Source: Comamonas piscis
GTDB taxonomy: Bacteria > Pseudomonadota > Gammaproteobacteria > Burkholderiales > Burkholderiaceae_C
Direction: 5' to 3'
DNA length: 64,000 nucleotides
NCBI RefSeq assembly: GCF_014109725.1
Contig: NZ_CP058554.1
Span: 1,674,001-1,738,000, forward strand
Within the stretch, counting starts at the first letter, position 1. Every line of letters starts with the position of its first letter. Below, in pieces: positions 51,779 to 59,993 of the stretch. The translations under genes were made by a program, and so were the position numbers. The notes under the pieces are model-generated. The model was not told the origin of the DNA and did not search any database. It saw nothing but the letters and a program-made list of their open reading frames with translations.

Positions 51779-52792
51779 TCAGGCCAGCGGCAGCTGGCTT
51801 TCCTGCGCGCGGCAGGCCTCGTCATGCCAATCGACCAGGGCCTGGATGTCCATGGCCATGCGGGCCTGGCCCAGTTGTGCGATGAACTGGCAGGCGCTGT
51901 ACTGCGCGGCTTGCTTGTCGTAGACATGCGTCCAGTCTGCCCGGGCCGCCAGCTGGTTGGCAGCGGCCGGCCAGCGCCGCACTTGGGGGCTGGGACCGGA
52001 CAGGCCCATGCGCCAGGGCTTGCCGGTGACGCGGGCGCGGAAGCACTGCTGCTGCAGGCACAGGCGCTGGTAGATGGGATCGACCTGCAAGGCGGAGAAC
52101 AGCGTCTGCACGGCGCTGTCTGTGGGCAGCATGGTCTCGTGGGTCACGATGATGCGCAACCCTTTGGGCGTGCTGTACACGCGCAGGCCCCAGTCGGGGT
52201 GCTGCTGGCTGAAGGCGGTTACCCGCTCCAGCGCCACCTGCCGGGGATCGGCGCTGCCGGCCAGCTTTTGCCGCGCATTCAGCCAGCGCCGCAGCCACAG
52301 TGCCAGCACCACCGCTGCGCCGGTCAGCGCCAGCATGGCGGGCACCACGCCGCCCAGCGCAAACACCACAAAGCACGCGGCCAGCGCAAAGAAGGCAGCA
52401 ATCAACATGGTTGCCGCGCTGGGCGCCGGTGGGCGGCGGGGGAAGTCCATGTCGGCGATGGCGACATCGGGGGTGTTGAGGCAGTGCGCGCCATAGCTGT
52501 TGCGCGTCATCACGGTGCGGCCACGTTGCGCGAGGATCTCTTCCCGGATGGGGGTGTGGTCGTTCAGCCCGTATTCGCCCAGCCGTTCCATGCGCTGGAA
52601 GCTGGCATCCAGATGGCGCATCTGCGGGGCGCTGAGTACCTGGTCGAGGGCAGTCTGCGCGCGTTGCTGGGCATGGGCCTGCGCGGCGTCCAGGCTCTGG
52701 TCGGACCAGCCCCAGCGTTGCACGGTGGCGCCATGGCGGCGGCCGGTTTCATGGCGCAGGCGCGCTTGCGCCCAGTAGCGGGGTATTTGCAT
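51779..52792 (-). CDS. Membrane protein of unknown function
   Basis: I do not recognise a named family. The 337-aa protein has a hydrophilic Gln/Arg/Ala-rich N-terminal part (about 1-120), two adjacent membrane segments (about 127-147 and 150-168), and a C-terminal domain (about 170-337) with alternating strands and helices and a cluster of cysteines near 238-246. The N- and C-terminal parts should be on the same side of the membrane. The gene is transcribed toward mscS, 93 bp upstream of it, and may be cotranscribed. Confidence 0.75.
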   Translation of the reverse strand: MQIPRYWAQARLRHETGRRHGATVQRWGWSDQSLDAAQAHAQQRAQTALDQVLSAPQMRHLDASFQRMERLGEYGLNDHTPIREEILAQRGRTVMTRNSYGAHCLNTPDVAIADMDFPRRPPAPSAATMLIAAFFALAACFVVFALGGVVPAMLALTGAAVVLALWLRRWLNARQKLAGSADPRQVALERVTAFSQQHPDWGLRVYSTPKGLRIIVTHETMLPTDSAVQTLFSALQVDPIYQRLCLQQQCFRARVTGKPWRMGLSGPSPQVRRWPAAANQLAARADWTHVYDKQAAQYSACQFIAQLGQARMAMDIQALVDWHDEACRAQESQLPLA

Positions 52793-52824
52793 GCAGGCCA
52801 GTATATCGGCGACAGGCGGGCATG

Positions 52825-52862
52825 AAAAAGCGGCATAGGCCCCTTGGGAGAGCCTATGCCGC
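52825..52862 (-). terminator. Terminator after lysS
   Basis: GCGGCATAGGC at 52830-52840 pairs with GCCTATGCCGC at 52852-52862, an 11-bp stem. On the minus strand it is followed by a T-run, seen as A at 52825-52829, so it ends lysS. Confidence 0.88.
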
Positions 52863-52899
52863 CTGGCGCTGCTGGCAGGCCGAGGGCCTGTAGGGGGCG

Positions 52900-54441
52900 T
52901 TATTGCTCGCGGCGCAGGGCCGGGAACAGGATGATGTCGCGGATGCTGGCGCTGTCGGTCAGCAGCATCATGAAGCGGTCGATACCGATGCCGCAGCCGC
53001 CGGTGGGGGGCATGCCGTACTCCAACGCGCGCACAAAGTCGTGGTCGTAGTACATGGCTTCGTCATCGCCGCCATCCTTGGCAGCGACCTGGGCGTTGAA
53101 GCGGGCGGCCTGGTCTTCGGCGTCGTTCAGCTCGGAGAAGCCGTTGCCGAACTCGCGGCCGGTGATGTAGAGCTCAAAGCGCTCGGTCACTTCGGGGCGG
53201 TCATCGTTGGCGCGGGCCAGCGGGCTGATCTCGGTCGGGTGCTCCATGATGAAGGTGGGGTTCCAGAGCTTGTCTTCGACCAGCTCCTCAAAGTAGAGCA
53301 CCTGCAGGCTGGCGAGGGTGCGGCCCGCCAGCTTGTCCTTCTCTTCCTTCATGCCCAGTTTCTTCAGCGCATTGGTGAGCCATTCGCGGTTGCCCACGTT
53401 CTCGCCGGCGTCGGTGTACTTGACGATGGCTTCGGTGATGGTCAGGCGCTCGAAAGGCTGGGTCAGGTCCACCGGCTTGCCGCCATAGGTCAGCTCCAAG
53501 GTGCCCACGGCCTTCATCGCGGCGTCGCGGATCAGCGCTTCGGTGTAGTCCATCAGGTCGCGGTAGTTCCAGTAGGCCGCGTAGAACTCCATCATCGTGA
53601 ACTCAGGGTTGTGGCGCACCGACACCCCTTCGTTGCGGAAGTTGCGGTTGATCTCGAACACGCGCTCAAAGCCGCCAACGATCAGGCGCTTGAGGTAGAG
53701 CTCAGGCGCAATGCGCAGGTACATCTCCTGGTCCAGCGCATTATGGTGGGTGATGAAGGGCTTGGCATTGGCACCGCCGGGGATGGGGTGCAGCATGGGG
53801 GTTTCGACTTCGAGGAAGCCGTGCTCGACCATGAACTCACGGATGCCCGACACCGCCTTGGAGCGGGCCACAAAGCGCTTGCGCGCCTCTTCGTCGGTCA
53901 TCAGGTCGACATAGCGCTGGCGCACCTTCTGCTCCAGATCGGCCATGCCATGGAACTTGTCAGGCATGGGGCGCAGGCTCTTGGTGAGCATGCGAATCTT
54001 GCTGACCTTGATCGACAGCTCGCCGGTCTTGGTCTTCATCAGCAGGCCTTCGGCGCCGATGATGTCGCCCAGGTCCCACTTCTTGAAGTCGGCATAGACC
54101 TCTTCACCGACGGTATCGCGGGTGACGTAGAGCTGGATGCGGCCGGTGGCGTCTTGCACGGTGGCAAAGCTGGCCTTGCCCATGACACGCTTGAGCATCA
54201 TGCGGCCGCCCACGCTGACCGTGATGGCAGCGGCTTCCAGGTCGGTGGCGTCCTGGTCCGCATGGGCCGCAATCAGGGCGGCAGCGCGGTCGGCGGGCTT
54301 GAAGTCATTGGGGAAAGCCACACCTTTGCCTTGGCGCTGTGCTTCGCGCAGGGCTTTGAGTTTTTCGCGGCGCTCAGCAATCAGTTGGTTTTCGTCGTGC
54401 GCAACCGGCGCGGTCTCGGGAGTGGTGTGGTTTTCAGACAT
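52900..54441 (-). CDS. lysS: Lysine--tRNA ligase (class II)
   Basis: The 513-aa synthetase has an N-terminal OB-fold anticodon-binding domain (about 70-175) and a class II catalytic core. Motif 2 (R-N-E-G-V-S-V-R-H-N-P-E-F) and motif 3 (G-C-G-I-G-I-D-R) are intact. It charges tRNA-Lys in the cytoplasm. The ATG at 54441 starts the normal M-S-E-N N-terminus; 25 codons upstream are not conserved. A terminator closes the unit at 52825-52862. Confidence 0.96.
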   Translation of the reverse strand: MSENHTTPETAPVAHDENQLIAERREKLKALREAQRQGKGVAFPNDFKPADRAAALIAAHADQDATDLEAAAITVSVGGRMMLKRVMGKASFATVQDATGRIQLYVTRDTVGEEVYADFKKWDLGDIIGAEGLLMKTKTGELSIKVSKIRMLTKSLRPMPDKFHGMADLEQKVRQRYVDLMTDEEARKRFVARSKAVSGIREFMVEHGFLEVETPMLHPIPGGANAKPFITHHNALDQEMYLRIAPELYLKRLIVGGFERVFEINRNFRNEGVSVRHNPEFTMMEFYAAYWNYRDLMDYTEALIRDAAMKAVGTLELTYGGKPVDLTQPFERLTITEAIVKYTDAGENVGNREWLTNALKKLGMKEEKDKLAGRTLASLQVLYFEELVEDKLWNPTFIMEHPTEISPLARANDDRPEVTERFELYITGREFGNGFSELNDAEDQAARFNAQVAAKDGGDDEAMYYDHDFVRALEYGMPPTGGCGIGIDRFMMLLTDSASIRDIILFPALRREQ

Positions 54442-54694
54442 GAAGAGGCCAGCATTGCGCTGGTGAACGGCCAAAACCTGCCATTTTAAGATTTTTCGCA
54501 GGGCCTGTGCCCGCAAAAGCCGTAGTGTCCGACTGCTGCGCCGCTTTTCGTCCCTGGCGCGCCGGGGGATTTGCTGGTGCTAGCCAGGGCGGCGGCCCTA
54601 GAATAACAGCTTCAAGCCCTTAGCTATTGGCCTGCCAGCTTCATTTTTAATAGCAAATTCGCATTCTCGGGATGGCTCCCGACTGGAAACACCG
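54442..54694. other. 253-bp divergent interval lysS / yggT
   Basis: The interval should carry promoters for lysS (minus) and yggT (plus). TAGAAT at 54599-54604 is a possible -10 box for yggT. CAGCTTCA occurs twice in direct orientation (54607-54614 and 54636-54643), and the surrounding AT-rich stretch with AATAGC and TTAGCTATT resembles degenerate intergenic repeats of Comamonadaceae; this is inference. Confidence 0.35.
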
Positions 54695-55252
54695 ATGCTT
54701 TTTCAAATCCTGTCCCTGCTGCTCAATATTGCAGGTGGTCTGCTGACCGGTGCCTGCCTGCTGCGCTGGTACATGCAGTACCAGCGCGTGTCCTTCAACA
54801 ACCCCTTGGGCCAGCTGGTGCTGGCGCTGACGAGCTGGATGGTGCTGCCGCTGCGCAAGTTCACCAAGCGCGTGCCAGGGGGCGATTGGGCCAGCATCCT
54901 GGGCGCCTGGCTGGTGCAGCTGCTGCAGTTTGTGCTGCTGTGGCTGCTGTCGGGCGGCCTGGCATCGCTGCTGTCGGTGGTGGTGGTTGCGACCATTGGC
55001 GTGGCCAATATCGCCATCTCCACGATGGTGGTCATCACCCTGGTGCATGCGGTGCTGTCCTGGCTGGCGTCGGGCAATGCAGTGATGAACGCCGTGTTCT
55101 ACCAGCTCACCGCGCCGCTGCTGCGCCCTTTGCGCAAGGTCATCCCCTTGGTCGGTGGCGTGGATCTGTCGCCCATCGTGCTGCTGGTGGGCTTGCAGAT
55201 CATCTCCATCATGCTGGCGCACCTGCAGTCGCGCTTGCTGATGGCGGTGTGA
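54695..55252 (+). CDS. YggT family membrane protein
   Basis: The 185-aa protein has two YGGT repeats, each of paired hydrophobic segments (about 5-25 with 60-95, and 98-120 with 155-180). The second carries the family pattern L-T-A-P-L-L-R-P-L-R-K-V-I-P. YggT proteins are inner-membrane proteins linked to osmotic tolerance and, in other bacteria, to cell division (SepG/YlmG). It is transcribed alone and ends at a bidirectional terminator. Confidence 0.9.
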   Translation: MLFQILSLLLNIAGGLLTGACLLRWYMQYQRVSFNNPLGQLVLALTSWMVLPLRKFTKRVPGGDWASILGAWLVQLLQFVLLWLLSGGLASLLSVVVVATIGVANIAISTMVVITLVHAVLSWLASGNAVMNAVFYQLTAPLLRPLRKVIPLVGGVDLSPIVLLVGLQIISIMLAHLQSRLLMAV

Positions 55253-55286
55253 TGCCGTAGTGGGGCCTGGGCCTAGACCTAGACGC

Positions 55287-55313
55287 AAAAAAACCGCCAT
55301 AGGCGGTTTTTTT
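55287..55313. terminator. Bidirectional terminator between yggT and accD
   Basis: Seven A at 55287-55293, CCGCC at 55294-55298, a short ATA loop, GGCGG at 55302-55306, and seven T at 55307-55313 form a 12-bp stem that is a canonical terminator in both directions. Confidence 0.92.
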
Positions 55314-55348
55314 GTGGGGGTTAGCGGCCTAGAAGGCCACCACGCCGA

Positions 55349-56221
55349 TCAGGAGACAGCGTCAGCCGGCAGGCGTTGCAGCATGGCCAGGCTGCTGGCA
55401 ATGCGGTCGCGCAGCTCGCGGCGGTCCACGATCATGTCCACGCCACCCTTTTGCTGCAGGAACTCGGCGCGCTGGAAGCCTTCGGGCAGCTTCACACGCA
55501 CGGTGTTCTCGATCACGCGCGGGCCGGCAAAGCCGATCAGCGCCTTGGGTTCGGCCATGACGATATCGCCCATAAACGCAAAACCGGCAGACACGCCGCC
55601 CATGGTCGGATCGGTCAGCACGCTGATGTAGGGCAGGCCCTTCTTGGCAAAGCGGGTCAGCGCGGCATTGGTCTTGGCCATCTGCATCAGGCTGAGCAGG
55701 CCTTCCTGCATGCGGGCACCGCCGGTGGCGGTGAAGCACACAAACGGCACTTTTTGCTCGATGGCGGTTTCGACGCCGCGCACAAAGCGCTCGCCAACGA
55801 CCGAGCCCATCGAGCCGCCCATGAATTCAAACTCAAAGCAGGCCACCACCAGGTTGACGCTCTTGACCGAGCCGCCCATCACCACCAGTGCATCGGTCTC
55901 GCCGGTGTTCTCCAGCGCTTCCTTGAGGCGCTCGGGGTACTTGCGGCTGTCCTTGAACTTCAGCGCATCGACGGGCAGCACTTCCTGGCCAATCTCGTAG
56001 CGGCCTTCGGCGTCGAGAAACTGGTTCAGGCGCGCGCGCGCTGACATGCGGTGGTGGTGGCTGCACTTGGGGCAGACATTGAAGTTGTGCTCCAGGTCGG
56101 CCTTGTACAGCACGGCTTCGCATGCAGGGCACTTGATCCACAGACCTTCGGGCATCTGGCGGCGCTCGGCCGGGTCCGTATGCTGGATCTTGGCGGGTAA
56201 CAGTTTCTCTAGCCAGGACAT
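55349..56221 (-). CDS. accD: Acetyl-CoA carboxylase carboxyltransferase subunit beta
   Basis: The 290-aa subunit works with AccA to carboxylate acetyl-CoA to malonyl-CoA for fatty-acid synthesis. The N-terminal zinc ribbon is seen as C-P-A-C and C-P-K-C (about 29-51), and the crotonase-fold domain carries F-T-A-T-G-G-A-R-M-Q-E-G. The ATG at 56221 (M-S-W-L-E-K) gives the usual start. It is the last gene of the trp-containing run, 60 bp after trpA. Confidence 0.96.
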   Translation of the reverse strand: MSWLEKLLPAKIQHTDPAERRQMPEGLWIKCPACEAVLYKADLEHNFNVCPKCSHHHRMSARARLNQFLDAEGRYEIGQEVLPVDALKFKDSRKYPERLKEALENTGETDALVVMGGSVKSVNLVVACFEFEFMGGSMGSVVGERFVRGVETAIEQKVPFVCFTATGGARMQEGLLSLMQMAKTNAALTRFAKKGLPYISVLTDPTMGGVSAGFAFMGDIVMAEPKALIGFAGPRVIENTVRVKLPEGFQRAEFLQQKGGVDMIVDRRELRDRIASSLAMLQRLPADAVS

Positions 56222-56281
56222 GGTTCTTTTCCTTTGCTCTCGCACTCGTTGGGCTGCGCGCTGCGCAGCCCAGGAGGCGCA

Positions 56282-57087
56282 TTATGCGTCAAGCGCCTTG
56301 CGGATGCCACGCAGAAAATCGGCCACCAGCGCCACAACTTTCTCGTGCGGCTGGTTTTCGATCAGCTGGATGATGCGGGTGCCGATCACGACAGCATCGG
56401 CGACTTTGCCGATGGCCTGTGCCGTCTGCGCATCACGAATGCCAAAGCCCACGCCCACAGGGATGTGTACATGCTGGCGGATCTGCGGCAGCATGGCCTC
56501 GACCGCTGCGGTGTCCAGCGTGCCGGCACCGGTCACGCCCTTGAGCGAGACATAGTACACATAGCCACTGGCCACACGCGCGACTTGCTGCATGCGCTCG
56601 GGGGTCGAGGTGGGCGCCAGCAGGAAGATGAGGTCCATGCCATGCGCACGCAGATCGGCCGCGAAGGCTTCGCATTCTTCGGGCGGGTAGTCTACCACCA
56701 GCAGGCCATCCACTCCGGCGGCGGCGGCATCGCGCACAAAGGCGCCCTTGCCGTTGACCTGGTCATAGCGCTCGACCGGGTTGGCATAACCCATCAGCAC
56801 CACCGGGGTGCTGTTGTCCTTCAAGCGGAACTCGGCCACCATGGCCAGCACCTGCTTCATGCCAATGCCCAGCGCCAGCGCTTTCTCGCCGGCCTTCTGG
56901 ATGACGATGCCGTCAGCCATGGGATCGGAAAAGGGCACGCCCAGCTCAATGACATCAGCACCGGCATCGACCATGCCGTGCATCAGCGCGGGCGTGATGT
57001 CGGCAAACGGGAAGCCAGCGGTGACATAGGGGATCAAGGCCTTGCGGCCGGCCAGCTTGAGCTGGTCGAAAGTAGCGGCAATACGGC

Positions 57088-57091
<4 letters not shown>
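56282..57091 (-). CDS. trpA: Tryptophan synthase alpha subunit
   Basis: The 269-aa TIM-barrel enzyme cleaves indole-3-glycerol phosphate to indole. The catalytic Glu and Asp lie in I-E-L-G-V-P-F-S-D-P-M-A-D-G. The start ATG at 57091 overlaps the trpB stop (ATGA), so alpha and beta subunits, which form the alpha2beta2 complex, are translationally coupled. Confidence 0.96.
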
Positions 57092-58348
<1,257 letters not shown>

Positions 58349-58356
<8 letters not shown>

Positions 58357-59080
58357 GGAAGGGATTCTTGGCAAGTAGGGTGTCGGCGGCGCGTACGGCT
58401 GCGACAAACTGTTGGATTTTTTCGGCGTCCTTGGTGCCCTTGATGGCTTTGCCATCGGCACCCGTCATCTCAACGCCGGAGCTGACATCCACCGCGAGCG
58501 AGATGCAGCGCGGTCTGACTTGCACAATGCCATCGGTCACGTTTGCAGGCGTGAGTCCACCAGACAAAACGAGATGAGAGGCTACGTTTGTTGGAAGCAG
58601 TGACCAATTGAATGCTTTGCCGCCGCCGCCGAATCCCTCGACATGGGCGTCGAGCAAGATGGCCTTGGCGTGTGAATAACGATGGGCATATTCTACGAGG
58701 TCGAACTGCAGTGCAGCGTCGCCAAGGGGTATGCGCGCTGCGCGCAGAAAACTGCGCTCGCCGCCACCGGTGGAGGCCAGGCACTGCTCGGGCGTCTCGT
58801 CACCATGGAACTGCGCAATCGCGCCGGGCACCTGGGCGCAGGCCGCCATCACCTGGGCAGAGGGTTCATTGACAAACAGCAGCACCGGCGTCACAAAGGC
58901 CGGCAGACGGCGTGCCAGCTCGGCGGCCCGCTGCATGGTCACCGCGCGGGGGCTGGCGGGGTAGAGCACAAAGCCGATGGCATCGGCCCCGGCGGCCACG
59001 GCCGCGTCCACGTCTTGCTCGCGGGTCAGCCCGCAGATCTTGATGCGGGTGCGTCCCGCGGTGGCTTGGAGGGCGGTCAA
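58349..59080 (-). CDS. trpF: Phosphoribosylanthranilate isomerase
   Basis: The 243-aa TIM-barrel enzyme catalyses the Amadori rearrangement in tryptophan synthesis. The catalytic Cys is in K-I-C-G-L-T-R and the Asp in S-L-A-V-D-V-S-S-G-V-E. The start is a TTG at 59080: it is placed five bases after a perfect AAGGAG ribosome-binding site and leaves 13 bp after truA, while the long upstream frame overlaps truA. The gene overlaps trpB by 8 bp. Confidence 0.93.
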
Positions 59081-59093
59081 TGGAACTCCTTGT

Positions 59094-59912
59094 TCAGGCA
59101 AACCAGTCAAAAGAGATGGCCTCGGTGGGCAAGCCCCAGCGCGGATCGTATTGGGGGCCGAGGAAATAGAGGCCATCCGGTGAGAACGTGGGGGCCGCGA
59201 CCTTGCGGCTGCGGGCATTGAGAACCTCCAGCATCCACTCAGGCGGTTGGGCTCCCTGGCCAATCACGACCAAGCACCCCATGATGTTGCGGATCATGTG
59301 GTGCAAGAAGGCGCTGCCCTGGAAATCAAAACGCCAGTAGCAGGATGGCATCCCATCGCGCGAGGCGCTGGGCCGTTGCGTACTCCTGGCAATGTGGATG
59401 GCATACAAGGTTTTGACCGGCGACTTGGCCTGGCAGCCTGCCGCACGGAACGACGAAAAATCATGCTCGCCCAGCAGGTACTGCACGGCGCGCTGCATGG
59501 GCTCTAGGTCCAACGGCTGGTACACCCAGCCGACACGGCCAGCCTCGACGCTAGGGCGCACCGGTGACTGCAGCAGCGCATAGCCATAGCGCCGCGATGT
59601 GGCGCAAGCGCGGCTGTGGAAGTCATCAGGTACCGTGCGCACCCACTGGACAGCGATGTCCTTGGGCAAAAAAGTGTTGGTGCCTCGCACCCAGGATGCC
59701 TCAGCGCGCGCAACAGGCGAGTCAAAATGCACCACCTGCATGAGGCCGTGTACACCGGCATCGGTGCGTCCAGCGCAGTTGGTGGAGATAGGGGAGGCGG
59801 CAAAGCGGCTCAACGCCGCTTCAAGATGGTCTTGGACAGTGATGCCGCTGAGCTGGCTTTGCCAGCCTTGGTAGGCCTGTCCGTTGTAGGTGATGCCCAT
59901 GGCGATTCGCAT
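59094..59912 (-). CDS. truA: tRNA pseudouridine(38-40) synthase
   Basis: This 272-aa enzyme isomerises uridines 38-40 in the anticodon arm of many tRNAs. The catalytic Asp is in C-A-G-R-T-D-A-G-V-H-G. Start at 59912 gives M-R-I-A-M-G-I-T-Y-N-G. It is the first gene of a truA-trpF-trpB-trpA unit downstream of the fimV terminator. Confidence 0.95.
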   Translation of the reverse strand: MRIAMGITYNGQAYQGWQSQLSGITVQDHLEAALSRFAASPISTNCAGRTDAGVHGLMQVVHFDSPVARAEASWVRGTNTFLPKDIAVQWVRTVPDDFHSRACATSRRYGYALLQSPVRPSVEAGRVGWVYQPLDLEPMQRAVQYLLGEHDFSSFRAAGCQAKSPVKTLYAIHIARSTQRPSASRDGMPSCYWRFDFQGSAFLHHMIRNIMGCLVVIGQGAQPPEWMLEVLNARSRKVAAPTFSPDGLYFLGPQYDPRWGLPTEAISFDWFA

Positions 59913-59947
59913 GGCGCCATCATAAAGGCGCCATGCCACCCGGCCAT

Positions 59948-59973
59948 AGAAAAAGCCCCGCAGAGCGGGGCTT
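59948..59973 (-). terminator. Terminator after fimV
   Basis: AAGCCCCGC at 59953-59961 pairs with GCGGGGCTT at 59965-59973 around an AGA loop; on the minus strand it is followed by a T-run. It lies 21 bp after the fimV stop, so truA needs its own promoter or read-through. Confidence 0.88.
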
Positions 59974-59993
59974 GTGTGAGAAGTGCGTGCTGA

